A stretch of DNA of 64,000 bases from Rouxiella sp. S1S-2. GTDB taxonomy: Bacteria; Pseudomonadota; Gammaproteobacteria; Enterobacterales; Enterobacteriaceae. Shown piece by piece: positions 26,333 to 35,634 of this stretch. The DNA lies in assembly GCF_009208105.1 (NCBI RefSeq), contig NZ_WFKL01000002.1, positions 120,130 through 184,129 on the forward strand, given 5' to 3'. Within the stretch, counting starts at the first letter, position 1; every line of letters starts with the position of its first letter. A program made the translations under genes and the position numbers. The notes beneath the pieces are model-generated. The model made no database searches. It saw nothing but the letters and a program-made list of their open reading frames with translations, and had not been told where the DNA came from.

Positions 26333-27823
26333 ATGCAGGGTTCCTCTATTTCCCCTTCGGGTACAACGCAGATTGGCAAGGTCATGCTGCCTTTACTGCT
26401 CGTGTTGTTTATCAGCACGCTAGATCAAACGATTGTTGCTACGGCCTTGGGGCCAATTAGCCTTGTTTTGGGAAACCAATCGCTGGCACCCTGGGTTGCC
26501 ACCGCCTATCTGTTGACCAGTGCGGTAACGACACTACTTTTCGGTAAACTAAGCGATATTACTGGGCGAAAATTAATGCTTCAGGTCAGTATTGTTATTT
26601 TTGTTGTGGGGTCCTTGCTTTGTGCCTTCGCGCCGACCATGTTGTGGTTGATCGTTTTCCGTGCCCTACAGGGAATTGGCGGCGGCGGATTAAACTCACT
26701 GGTCATGACGGTCGTTGGTGAGTTGATTGCTGCTCGCGAACGAGCACGTTACCAGGCTATTTTGGGGATGGTGCCTGCATTGGCAGTCATCGCAGGGCCG
26801 GTAATGGGCGGCTTTATCGTCGCACATTGGGATTGGATGTGGATTTTCATGATAAATATTCCAGTTGGTGTGCTGGCATTTATGTTATTGGCCGCTCGTT
26901 TGCACCTCCCTCACCTCCGCGTGCCGCGTAAGCTCGATATCAGTGGTGGTTTGCTTGTAACGATCTTCACGACAGCTATTCTGCTTTTGGCTACAAAGGA
27001 TGGTAAAGGTATATGGTCCTCCTGGATTTTAGGTCTTATTGCTGGCTTTTGTTTTTTCGCCTATTTGTTCGTCGAGTCACGTGCTGTTGAACCTATAACT
27101 CCGTTGCATTTGTTTAAAAACCGTATTTTTTCTATCGCATCCATTTTATTTTTCCTCTCCACTGCAGTGCTTTTTATATGCATGATCTTTGTTCCTCTTA
27201 TGCTCCAACAAGTGTTTGGGTTGGGGAGTTTGGGAGCTGGCGGCAGCATTGTCCCTTTGTTACTTGGCCTAATTTTTGGAACCATAGTCAGTGGCGGCGT
27301 GATTACTAAAACGGGTTGCTATAAAATATTCCCGGTTCTCGGCGCAATATTCTCCGCTTTGGGGCTTTATGCCATGAGCCTTATCAAACTTCATACTTCG
27401 TTGACTATGATAATGCTGTCGTTGGGATTGGTCGGTATCGGCCTGGGTTTTTTCATTCAGGTCACTACTCTGGCCGGGCAAAACGCAGTATCACACCGTG
27501 AACTCGGGGTAGCTACCGGGGCGCTCAACTTCTTCAAGACGTTAGGCGGAGCCGTTGGCACGGCGGTTTTTGGTGCCATCCAGACTTCAGCCATGCAGAG
27601 TCTGTCGGGAGTAAAGCCTGAACAAATGATTTCTTCTTTCCACGCGGTGTATTTTTGGGCATTGCCGCTTATGGTAATAGCATTAATCCTGGCATTGTTG
27701 ATGCCGGAGAAACCTCTCTCAGAAAAGGTGTTAGAAATTGCAGAGGGAAATTCGATGTGCCTGAATATTGAGAAAAAGCAACACAAAATGGCCGCATGGA
27801 GCAGGAAGACGATATCAGCATAG
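26333..27823 (+). CDS. MFS multidrug transporter, DHA2 (14-TM) family
   Basis: A 496-residue inner-membrane proton-driven exporter of the EmrB/QacA type, with about 14 hydrophobic segments. The family motif LDQTIVATALGPI is in the first helix, GKLSDITGRK is the motif A loop, and RALQGIGGGGLNSL is motif B. No HlyD partner or outer-membrane factor follows, so it likely pumps drug or metabolite into the periplasm on its own. Part of the TetR-controlled operon. Confidence 0.85.
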   Translation: MQGSSISPSGTTQIGKVMLPLLLVLFISTLDQTIVATALGPISLVLGNQSLAPWVATAYLLTSAVTTLLFGKLSDITGRKLMLQVSIVIFVVGSLLCAFAPTMLWLIVFRALQGIGGGGLNSLVMTVVGELIAARERARYQAILGMVPALAVIAGPVMGGFIVAHWDWMWIFMINIPVGVLAFMLLAARLHLPHLRVPRKLDISGGLLVTIFTTAILLLATKDGKGIWSSWILGLIAGFCFFAYLFVESRAVEPITPLHLFKNRIFSIASILFFLSTAVLFICMIFVPLMLQQVFGLGSLGAGGSIVPLLLGLIFGTIVSGGVITKTGCYKIFPVLGAIFSALGLYAMSLIKLHTSLTMIMLSLGLVGIGLGFFIQVTTLAGQNAVSHRELGVATGALNFFKTLGGAVGTAVFGAIQTSAMQSLSGVKPEQMISSFHAVYFWALPLMVIALILALLMPEKPLSEKVLEIAEGNSMCLNIEKKQHKMAAWSRKTISA

Positions 27824-27825
27824 GT

Positions 27826-27859
27826 CAGTCTCGGCCTGAGAAACCGGAGACTGATTTTT
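27826..27859 (+). terminator. Terminator after the MFS gene
   Basis: CAGTCTC (27826-27832) pairs with GAGACTG (27847-27853), extended by GG/CC pairs with a bulge, and a TTTTT run follows at 27855-27859. It begins directly after the stop codon. Confidence 0.7.
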
Positions 27860-28018
27860 ACAGCAAACCCATTTCTTGGCGGCTTCAATTACCATTATTG
27901 TGCGCCGCATTGCGCATTACCTGAGCACAGGGGTTGAAATAGAGAAAGCTAGTTGATTCCGGCCTATTAACTAAACCCTGAATAGCCGACTGTTCAACGA
28001 TACTCCCTCAAACGGCTA

Positions 28019-28085
28019 ATGTCCGCACTTGGCACTTAGCTGCCTGTATTAGAACCAAAGGCAGCTTTGAGCGAAGAGCAGACGT
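28019..28085 (+). repeat. Dispersed intergenic element, 67-bp copy
   Basis: The left end ATGTCCGCACTTGGCAC (28019-28035) and the right end TTTGAGCGAAGAGCAGACGT (28066-28085) enclose 30 bases with their own inverted repeat, AGCTGCCT and AGGCAGCT. Same length as the copies at 47397 and 48089. The preceding part of this gap (27860-28018) holds no gene. Confidence 0.8.
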
Positions 28086-28225
28086 TGCTAACATTTTATC
28101 TGCATTAACCAGTGGGGAGCAGATCAATAACCTGTTCAAATATTCCTTAACCTCAGAGTAAACTAGATGAACAATCTGTTTCACTTGCAAATCGGCAACC
28201 AATAGCCAGCGCTAGAGGAGTGTTC

Positions 28226-28796
28226 ATGTTCAGTCAGGTTGAGATTGACAGTTTTGGCAGTTTTACAGGCCGTAGTTGGAGAAAGAGCCTTAAGGATGCA
28301 GGCAACACCGTCCAGAATTTCAAGAGTCTCAACATCCTCTACGGACGAAATTACTCTGGTAAAACTACACTCTCGCGGATTTTCCGTGCTTTGGAAACAG
28401 GGCGTATTCCACACAGCTATATGGACCCAAAAGTCACTATTTGCAGTGATAAGGGTGATGTTACACAGGCAGGCCTTGCCGGTCATAGCTACGATGTTTG
28501 GGTCTACAATCGGGACTTTTTGAGCGATAACCTAAGCTTTCTGGTCAATCAAACCGAAGGAGAGATCAAGACGTTTGCTATCGTTGGTGAAAAAGAATAA
28601 AGAGATCGAAGATGCCATTATCGCAATCCAAACTAAGCTAGGCAGTGTTGAAACGAAGGTGGGCCTCCGACATGAACTTGAAGCTGAAAAGAAAGAACGG
28701 GATCGAACGAAAGGCAATTATAAAACGGCGTCTGATGCTCTAAAGGGCAAACTTCGTTCTCATGCCAACAGTAAGATTAAGCAGAACTGTAACTAA
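28226..28796 (+). pseudogene. N-terminal remnant of an RloC/PrrC-like AAA ATPase
   Basis: The first frame (28226-28600) reads FSQVEIDSFGSFTG, then LNILYGRNYSGKTTLSRIFR with a Walker A, and continues to FAIVGEKE, then a stop. The +1 frame continues the homology as NKEIEDAIIAIQTKLGSVET to SKIKQN before another stop. This is the N-terminus of the AAA_13 group, which includes anticodon nucleases RloC and PrrC of 700 residues or more. Only about 185 codons remain, broken by a frameshift near 28590 and then truncated. GAGGAG precedes the ATG. The nuclease portion is absent, so it is not functional as such. Confidence 0.72.
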
Positions 28797-28902
28797 TAGC
28801 GTATCGAAAAAAGCAGAGTTCATATCGATAGTAGAGGTAATAAGAAACGTCTTTCCACCCCCGATATGCAAGCTATGCTTCGTTCGGTCCGAGGATCCAA
28901 AC

Positions 28903-29379
28903 ATGAGTCCCTTTCATCAACTTAATGCCGTTAGCCTGCGTGGCCAGCTCATCTCTATGACCGATTACGCTGGCAAGCTGGTTCTGGTAGTGAATACCGC
29001 CAGCCATTGTGGATTTACACCACAGTACGCAGGCCTTGAGGCGCTCTACAAGAAGTACGCCGCCCAGGGCCTGATGATACTGGGTTTCCCCTGCAATCAG
29101 TTCGGTAAGCAGGAGCCCGGCGGTGCCGACGAAATCGCGCAAACCTGTCACATCAACTATGGTGTGAGTTTCCCGATGTTCGAGAAAGTCGACGTTAACG
29201 GCGCCGCTACGCACCCGCTGTTTCATTACCTGAAGGATGAATTGCCTGGCGTGCTGGGCAGGCGGATCAAGTGGAACTTCACTAAGTTTCTGATCGGGCG
29301 CGACGGCAAACCGCTCAAGCGTTTTGCACCAATTTCCACCCCGCAGAAAATGGAAGCCGCAATTCTTGCAGCACTATAA
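28903..29379 (+). CDS. Glutathione peroxidase family protein
   Basis: A 158-residue thiol peroxidase that reduces hydroperoxides. The peroxidatic Cys is C36 in NTASHCGFTP, the Gln is Q70 in FPCNQFGKQEPG, and the Trp is W124 in KWNFTKFLI; the Sec of animal enzymes is Cys here. Full length for bacterial BtuE/BsaA-like proteins, which commonly use thioredoxin. The ATG at 28903 has GAGGA seven bases upstream. It follows the ATPase remnant and precedes the LysR gene by 41 bp. Confidence 0.88.
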   Translation: MSPFHQLNAVSLRGQLISMTDYAGKLVLVVNTASHCGFTPQYAGLEALYKKYAAQGLMILGFPCNQFGKQEPGGADEIAQTCHINYGVSFPMFEKVDVNGAATHPLFHYLKDELPGVLGRRIKWNFTKFLIGRDGKPLKRFAPISTPQKMEAAILAAL

Positions 29380-29420
29380 GTGTTATCTATCCAACAACCT
29401 GGTCGATATGATTTAAAACA

Positions 29421-30314
29421 ATGAAACTTCCTGATCTAAACTTGATCATAGCGCTCGACGCTTTGCTGGATGAAGGCTCGGTCATCGGCGCTGCAAGACG
29501 AATGAACCTCAGCCCACCCGCGATGAGCCGCACCCTAACGCGCATCCGCGAGCAGTTGGGTGATCCGATACTGGTCAAAGCCGGCCGTAACATGGTGCCT
29601 ACGCCACGTGCACTGGCGCTGCGAGAGGATGTACATCAGGCGATGGAAAACGCCATTCGCCTGTTACAGCCGGGATCGGAGGTTGACCTGCCGTCGCTTG
29701 AAAGAACGTTTTCCCTGCAAGCCAACGACGTATTTATCAGCGCCTATGGTGGCGTGTTGCTCAATCGCCTGCGTCAGGAAGCGCCAAACGTCAGGCTGCG
29801 TTTTATGCCGGAAAGCACGGGTGATGAAGATAGTCTGCGCGATGGTAAAGTTGATCTCTATATCAATGCCCAGCGGCCGCTCGGCGATGATATTCACGTC
29901 CAATCCCTTTTCTCTACGCATTTTATGGGGCTGGCACGCGAAGACCATCCCATCTTCGGCCAGGAAATTACCGCCGAACGTTTTGCCTCATACGAACATA
30001 TCAGCGTCTCGCGTCGCGGGCGGGCCAGGGGGCCAATCGACACTTATCTGGCCCAGATGGGACTGGCCAGGACCATCTCGCTGGTAGTCCCGACCTTTCA
30101 CTCTGGCGTGTTTTCATTGGGCAACTCAGATCTGATCTTACCGCTGCCGGAACACGTGGTATCGGCAGTACAATCAATGGGGATTAAAACGCGCGCTTTT
30201 ACGTTACCCGTCACGCTTGAGACCATCTCCATTATTCAGGCCTGGCATCCGCGTTTTCACCACGATGCCGCCCACTGCTGGTTCCGCCGAATTATTCATG
30301 GCCTGTGTCGATAA
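29421..30314 (+). CDS. LysR-family transcriptional regulator
   Basis: A 297-residue regulator of the NodD-like subgroup: LPDLNLIIALDALLDEGSVI, then GAARRMNLSPPAMSRTLTRIRE, then LGDPILVKAGRNMVPTPRA near residues 3-65. The effector domain follows. It lies 97 bp upstream of and in the same direction as the MFS/HlyD/NodT efflux operon and is its probable regulator. Confidence 0.85.
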   Translation: MKLPDLNLIIALDALLDEGSVIGAARRMNLSPPAMSRTLTRIREQLGDPILVKAGRNMVPTPRALALREDVHQAMENAIRLLQPGSEVDLPSLERTFSLQANDVFISAYGGVLLNRLRQEAPNVRLRFMPESTGDEDSLRDGKVDLYINAQRPLGDDIHVQSLFSTHFMGLAREDHPIFGQEITAERFASYEHISVSRRGRARGPIDTYLAQMGLARTISLVVPTFHSGVFSLGNSDLILPLPEHVVSAVQSMGIKTRAFTLPVTLETISIIQAWHPRFHHDAAHCWFRRIIHGLCR

Positions 30315-30411
30315 GTGCGTCTGACACACTCCTCTACTGCATTCTTGTCAATTCCGCAATTTCTCTCAACTTTCTAGACTTGTCCTCCCAACTATCATGT
30401 GAGGACAAATC

Positions 30412-31953
30412 ATGCACACCCTTGCGCAACCCAAAGTCAAACCGCCTGCCGGTGCTTTTGATCTGCGCATCATGACCGGCCTGATTGGCATCTTGCTCGC
30501 CTCTTTAGTCGCTGGATTAAACGAGCATGTAACCGATATAGCCATGAGCGACATTCGCGGTGCGATGGCGATCAGCCACGACGAAGGCAGCTGGCTCACT
30601 ACGCTGTACGAAGCGGCACAGGTTGCGGCCATGGCTTTTGCCCCCTGGTTTGCGGCAACGCTTTCATTGCGACGCTTTACCCTTGGCGCGACCAGCGCTT
30701 TTATGCTGTTTGGCGTACTTTGCTCTCTGGCACCCAACCTGCAAGCGTTGTATCTATTACGCACTTTGCAGGGTCTCTTCGGGGGTTGTTTACCGCCGAT
30801 GCTAATGAGCGCCGCTCTGCGTTTTTTGCCTCCCGGCATCAAGCTTTACGGTCTAGGGGCCTATGCACTTACCGCGACATTTGGGCCCAATCTGGGGACG
30901 CCGTTAGCGGCATTTTGGACGGAATTTGTGGGATGGCGTTTGGTATTCTGGCAAATCGTGCCGATCTGTCTGCTGGCGATGCTCACCATTGCATGGGGCA
31001 TTCCACAGGATCCTTTGAAACTTGAACGTTTTGCACAGTTTAACTGGCGAGGGATATTGCTCGGCTTTCCGGCGATAACCTCTCTGGTGATCGTTCTGGA
31101 ACAGGGGGCGCGTTTAGGTTGGTTAGATTCTCTTTTTATTTTGCGGATGCTGCTGTTGGGAACGGTGAGTCTGACGCTTTTTATGGTCAATGAGTGGTTC
31201 CATCCTTTGCCCTTTTTCAAAGTTCAGCAGTTAGCGCGCAGAAATTTGACCTTTTCACTGATTGTTCTGGGCGGTGTACTGGTGATCCTGGTTGCTGTGC
31301 CGGGGATCCCGGCGAACTATCTTGCTGAGGTTCAGGGCTATCGACCGCTGCAAACGGTGCCGCTGGCGCTGTACGTTGCATTAGGACAGTTGGCTGCGCT
31401 GCCGCTGGTTTCCGCCCTGTGCAATATTAAACGGGTTGACTGTCGGTGGGTGTTGGCCTGCGGGTTGGGGCTGATTGCCGCCACCTGTTATCTCGGCAGC
31501 GCCATGACCTCAGAATGGATCCGCAGCAACTTCTACGGGCTGCAAATGTTGCAAATTTTGGCCCAGCCAATGGCTGTCATACCCCTGTTAATGCTGGCGA
31601 CCAACGGACTGTCGCCAATAGAGGGGCCGTTTGCATCGGCTTGGTTTAATACCGTGAAAGGCATGGCCGCGGTGGTCGGTACAGGCGTGCTAGAAGGGGT
31701 TACCCAGGCACGTGAGCACTTTCATTCGAATGTGCTGGTCGATCAACTTGGTTATCACCCAGGCTCATATTCCATTCTTACCATCGGTCGCGAAAGCCTG
31801 GCCTTGCTAGCAGAGCAAATTCACCTGCAGTCGTTAGTGCTAGCGTCTGCCGACGTTTACCGGCTCATGGCGCTATTGACCGCTGCCCTGATCATTTTCA
31901 CCCCCCTCATGGCTACGCGCGTTTATCCGCCACGAGCTGTCTCAAATTCTTAA
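30412..31953 (+). CDS. MFS transporter, EmrB-like component of a tripartite pump
   Basis: A 513-residue inner-membrane exporter with about 14 hydrophobic segments and a DHA2-type start (GLIGILLASLVAGLNEHVTDIAM). Together with the HlyD adaptor and NodT-type channel that follow, it should move drugs or toxic metabolites from cytosol to outside in one step. The next gene begins 11 bp after its stop. Confidence 0.85.
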   Translation: MHTLAQPKVKPPAGAFDLRIMTGLIGILLASLVAGLNEHVTDIAMSDIRGAMAISHDEGSWLTTLYEAAQVAAMAFAPWFAATLSLRRFTLGATSAFMLFGVLCSLAPNLQALYLLRTLQGLFGGCLPPMLMSAALRFLPPGIKLYGLGAYALTATFGPNLGTPLAAFWTEFVGWRLVFWQIVPICLLAMLTIAWGIPQDPLKLERFAQFNWRGILLGFPAITSLVIVLEQGARLGWLDSLFILRMLLLGTVSLTLFMVNEWFHPLPFFKVQQLARRNLTFSLIVLGGVLVILVAVPGIPANYLAEVQGYRPLQTVPLALYVALGQLAALPLVSALCNIKRVDCRWVLACGLGLIAATCYLGSAMTSEWIRSNFYGLQMLQILAQPMAVIPLLMLATNGLSPIEGPFASAWFNTVKGMAAVVGTGVLEGVTQAREHFHSNVLVDQLGYHPGSYSILTIGRESLALLAEQIHLQSLVLASADVYRLMALLTAALIIFTPLMATRVYPPRAVSNS

Positions 31954-31964
31954 GGCCCCAAAAT

Positions 31965-33008
31965 ATGTTAAATCGAAAAGTTACCTCGTGGATTGCAGGC
32001 TTAGTGCTGTTGCTGGCCGTTGCCTGGCTCTGCTGTTGGCTGCAATCATCTGGTGCGGACCAAACCACCAACGACGCCTTTGTCAGTGCCGATTACACGC
32101 TCATTGCACCGCGGATCACCGGCCAGATTGTTAACGTCAGCGTTGAGGATAACCAGTTTGTGCATCAAGGGCAGACTCTGGTGGAAATTGATGACCACGA
32201 CCTGCGTGCGGCCTTGAATGCCGAGCAAGCCAATCTGCTGGTGCAGCAGGCCGCTGTGGATAACGCGGCTGCCAGCCTGACCCAGCAGCAATCTATAATC
32301 GGCCAGGCCGCCGCCACGCTAGACGCCAGTCAGGCAAATTATGTGTTCGCCAAGGCGGATTTGGAGCGCTATATCGATTTGGCTGCGCAAGGGGCGGGCA
32401 GTAGGCAAAATGCCCAGCTTGCGCGATCGCGTATCGATACTTCACAGGCAAACGTGGCTCGAGACCGGGCATCCCTCATGGCTGCCAAAGAAAAAATCGC
32501 TATTCTACTGGCCGAACGCGAGCGCGCGGCGGGGGAACTGCAACGGGCCAAGGCAATGCTTGACACGGCCAAGCTAAATTTGTCTTACACCAAAATTGTC
32601 GCGCCCATTGCTGGCTGGGTCGGGCAACGTGTGGCGCGACAGGGGGCGTATGTTACAGCAGGGAGTCCTCTGCTAGCGCTGGTGCCGCTAAAACAGGCCT
32701 ATGTGATTGGCAATTTTCAGGAGACGCAGCTTGAGCACGTTCGCAGAGGGCAGCCGGTGGATATTCACGTCGACAGTTTTGGCGGTGCCACGCTGCACGG
32801 CATTGTTGATAGCTTTGCTCCGGCCACCGGCTTAACCTTTGCGCCCTTCGCCCCAGACAACGCGACCGGCAATTTTACCAAGGTGGTACAGCGAATACCG
32901 ATCAAAATTGTGCTTGATGCCAGGCAGCCGCGAGTGGATCGTTTATTGGTTGGAATGGCAGTCGAAGCGACGATTCATACCCGACCTGTGGCAGGAGATA
33001 GGCCATGA
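31965..33008 (+). CDS. HlyD-family membrane fusion protein (EmrA-like)
   Basis: A 347-residue periplasmic adaptor. An N-terminal transmembrane anchor (about 7-26) is followed by a lipoyl half (DYTLIAPRITGQIVNVSVEDNQFVHQGQTLVEID), a long alpha-helical hairpin rich in Ala/Gln (about 80-195) and the second lipoyl half (LSYTKIVAPIAGWVGQRVARQGAYV). It links the MFS pump to the outer-membrane channel. It overlaps the next gene by 4 bp (ATGA). Confidence 0.87.
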   Translation: MLNRKVTSWIAGLVLLLAVAWLCCWLQSSGADQTTNDAFVSADYTLIAPRITGQIVNVSVEDNQFVHQGQTLVEIDDHDLRAALNAEQANLLVQQAAVDNAAASLTQQQSIIGQAAATLDASQANYVFAKADLERYIDLAAQGAGSRQNAQLARSRIDTSQANVARDRASLMAAKEKIAILLAERERAAGELQRAKAMLDTAKLNLSYTKIVAPIAGWVGQRVARQGAYVTAGSPLLALVPLKQAYVIGNFQETQLEHVRRGQPVDIHVDSFGGATLHGIVDSFAPATGLTFAPFAPDNATGNFTKVVQRIPIKIVLDARQPRVDRLLVGMAVEATIHTRPVAGDRP

Positions 33009-34438
33009 GAAGCGTTTATTTAGCGCTTGGCGCTACCTTGCTGAGTGGCTGCATGTTAGGGCCTAATTTTGTCGCTTCCGACGTGAAAGCACCCAAGAGT
33101 TGGCGGCAAAGTCAGGCAACGAGCCGTACCGTCAACCAAAGCATCAACCCTGAGTGGTGGAACATTTTCCACGACCCAACCCTGACAGAGTTAATCAGCC
33201 GCGCATCGGCTGCAAATTTTGACCTACGTGTTGCAAGCACTCGCGTGGCGCAGGCACGGGCCGAGCGGCAGATTATTGGCGGCGACAGTTTACCTGCGGT
33301 CAACGGCTCTGCGTCTTACCAGCGAGCGCGTAACAGCGCTAAGGGGTTGCAGGATAGCTCAGGATTTGACGGCGAAAAGGCCTTTAGCGTTTGGCAGGCT
33401 GATTCGGATGTGTCCTGGGAATGGGACCTGTGGGGGAGAGTACGACGAGAGCTTGAGTCGGCCGATGCCAACGTTGACGCTCATACCGATCTGCTGCGTG
33501 GCGTACTGTTAAGCGTGCAGGCTGAGACTGCGGGTGACTATATACAGCTGCGTGCTGTGCAGGCACAGCGGGCTACCGCCGAGCAAAATCTTGCCGTCGC
33601 TGAACATAGCCTGAAACTGACCTCAGTCCGCATGAACGACGGCGTTGCCACAAAGTTGGAGGTCGCCGAGGCACTGGCGCAGGTCGCCTCGGTTCAGGCG
33701 CGATTACCGATTCTGCAACAGCAGCAGTCGCACCTGATTAATGCCCTGGGTTTTCTGCTTGCCCAGCAGCCAGGCACACTGAACGCCGAGCTGGAAAAGC
33801 CACAGTCTCTGCCTATAACCCCGGCACAGGTGCCGGTCGGTCTGCCGTCGGAACTGGCCCGCCGGCGGCCAGATATCCGGGCCGCAGAGGCGCGGCTGCA
33901 TGCGGCTACCGCCGAGATTGGGGTGGCGAAGGCGGATTTTTATCCCAGTATTACCTTGTCGGGCAATATCGGTCTGCAGGCAATGCAGTTTAGTCAGTTG
34001 GGGAGCTGGGGTTCACATCTCTACAATTTTGGTCCCAGCCTGAACCTACCCATTTTTGAAGGAGGGCGACTAAAAGGCCAGTTGGCACTGAAAGAGGCTC
34101 AGCAGCAGCAAGTCGCCATTCAATTCCAGCAAACTGTGCTGAAAGCCTGGCATGAAGTCGATGATGCGATGGTGGATTACGAGACCTATCAGCAACAAAG
34201 AGAAAGGCTAAAGGTGGCTGTAGATAACTCGCAGGTGGCCCTGGATAACGCACAGCGACAGTACGTGGCGGGCGCGACCGACTTCCTTAACGTACTGACG
34301 GTACAAAGAACATTGCTGGACGCTCAACAGGCGTCAGTGATAAGCGATGAAAACGTTTCACTTTCACTGGTGCAACTCTATAAGGCGTTGGGCGGCGGAT
34401 GGCAACAGGCTTATCCACTGGCTAAAACAGAACGTTAG
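33005..34438 (+). CDS. Outer-membrane efflux lipoprotein, NodT/OprM family
   Basis: A 477-residue outer-membrane factor. The signal peptide ends in the lipobox LLSGC, so Cys16 should be lipidated. Two OEP repeats follow (ASAANFDLRVASTRVAQARA in the first and RRPDIRAAEARLHAATAEIG in the second), giving the trimeric TolC-like channel. Third gene of the pump operon, followed by a hairpin terminator. Confidence 0.88.
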   Translation: MRSVYLALGATLLSGCMLGPNFVASDVKAPKSWRQSQATSRTVNQSINPEWWNIFHDPTLTELISRASAANFDLRVASTRVAQARAERQIIGGDSLPAVNGSASYQRARNSAKGLQDSSGFDGEKAFSVWQADSDVSWEWDLWGRVRRELESADANVDAHTDLLRGVLLSVQAETAGDYIQLRAVQAQRATAEQNLAVAEHSLKLTSVRMNDGVATKLEVAEALAQVASVQARLPILQQQQSHLINALGFLLAQQPGTLNAELEKPQSLPITPAQVPVGLPSELARRRPDIRAAEARLHAATAEIGVAKADFYPSITLSGNIGLQAMQFSQLGSWGSHLYNFGPSLNLPIFEGGRLKGQLALKEAQQQQVAIQFQQTVLKAWHEVDDAMVDYETYQQQRERLKVAVDNSQVALDNAQRQYVAGATDFLNVLTVQRTLLDAQQASVISDENVSLSLVQLYKALGGGWQQAYPLAKTER

Positions 34439-34446
34439 GCGAAAAA

Positions 34447-34468
34447 CCAGCCCTAAGCAGAGGGCTGG
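34447..34468 (+). terminator. Hairpin after the efflux operon
   Basis: CCAGCCCT (34447-34454), AAGCAG loop, AGGGCTGG (34461-34468): a perfect 8-bp stem 9 bp after the stop. There is no T-run. Confidence 0.55.
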
Positions 34469-34544
34469 AACTGCCCATGAATGGCATCGGTGATTCGACA
34501 GAGATCTTATTTCCGGCTGACGGATCATCGCGCAGAATACCCTG

Positions 34545-34772
34545 GTGGAGTGGGACGTCGTTACTGGGTTACTGAACCGAACTGATCCTGCATTAAATCT
34601 GGATATGGCTTTGATCGTATTTGCCAGAAAGGAGGAAGGTACCAGTCGTGTCACACTGAGCACTCTTCACAGTGCCAAAGGCCGCGAATTTGATGTGGCC
34701 ATTATGTTTGGCGTCAACCCTTATGATAGCACTGGTTTTACAAGCGCAACAAGTTGCGGCCTGAAAGCCTGA
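34545..34772 (+). pseudogene. Internal fragment of a UvrD-like helicase
   Basis: The frame contains SRVTLSTLHSAKGREFDVAI, the conserved superfamily I helicase motif V region of UvrD/Rep proteins, preceded by LLNRTDPALNLDMALIVFAR, also helicase-like. Homology stops after MFGVN, and the following 30 codons are unrelated. No ribosome binding site or complete domain, so this is debris of a larger gene. The sequence from 34773 to 35027 contains no other recognisable gene. Confidence 0.6.
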
Positions 34773-35039
34773 AACTGGATTTGCGCTTCCTGCGGCATGC
34801 CAATTTCGGAGCGCGCTTGCTCGAACCCGAGGCGCTGTCGTGCAATTCCAAAATTCGTCAATGGTTATCACCCTGCGCCGACACTTTTGGATGGAACAGA
34901 AAAATGCAGCTGGAGTAGCGAGTAAGGTAAAGCACACTCATTTATTTTCACAAATGCCAGGAAACTTCGAATGAAGAGGCCCTATTCTCCTGGACGGTTA
35001 CGAGTCAGATTTGGAGTAACCAGAGGTTTAATAGGGGTC

Positions 35040-35056
35040 ATGTCCGCTCTTGACAC
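35040..35056 (+). repeat. Solo end of the dispersed element at the panB break
   Basis: ATGTCCGCTCTTGACAC matches the family left end at 16 of 17 positions. It overlaps exactly the point where panB homology stops (35055). Confidence 0.65.
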
Positions 35057-35456
35057 ACACAGGTATGCCGTTGCGCGTCAGTTGATGCACCGTGTCACAC
35101 AACCACTCCCCGCCCTCGATCTTGACCATCTGCGCACCCGCCTGCATCAGCTGCGCCGAGCTGTGCAGGGCTTGCTCTGGCGAGGAGCAGGTCATGAAAG
35201 AAAGGTCAGCGATGATGAAGCCACCGTTGTTTCCGCGCTTTACGCAGGTCGTGTGATAAACCATATCTTCCAGTTTGACCGGCAGGGTGCTGTCATTGCC
35301 CTGCAAAATCATCCCTAACGTATCGCCGATGAGGAGCATCTCAACACCCGCCGTGCTCAGCTCGTGGGCAAACGTGGCGTCGTAGCAGGTGAGCATGGTG
35401 ATCTTCTCACTGCGCTGCTTGAGGTTTTTCAGGTATGTCAGAGTGATTGATGGCAT
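35055..35456 (-). pseudogene. panB: Truncated panB (3-methyl-2-oxobutanoate hydroxymethyltransferase)
   Basis: The frame encodes the first 134 residues of PanB, the ketopantoate-forming enzyme of pantothenate synthesis, normally about 265 residues. Recognisable parts are [35 protein letters not shown], the metal/substrate IADLSFM, and VKIEGGEWL. After GIPVC the frame runs into the solo repeat end and stops at 35028. The second half of the barrel is missing, so the protein should be inactive. It is likely an extra copy, since panB is normally intact elsewhere with panC. Confidence 0.82.
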
Positions 35457-35634
35457 GGTGTTCTCTGCTAACTCGTTGCGTTATTAAATGTTGTTGCGGG
35501 TACGATAGTACCGACTTTCACAACGCTTAATTGTATTTCTCGAGCCGCCAGTCGCCTTCGAGCCTCGGCATGCCGTAGCACATATAGGGTATCTGCTGCA
35601 TGATATGTTGTTAATTATCCTGTATGTCCGTGCG

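Noticed and set aside
28019..28085. Target-site duplications flanking the 67-bp elements
   Set aside because: GCTA occurs near both sides of the 28019 copy but not at matched positions, and the other copies show none.
35525..35600. Short minus-strand frame after LysE ending YGMPRLEGDWRLEKYN
   Set aside because: It looks somewhat like a protein C-terminus but is about 24 codons, with no identifiable family.
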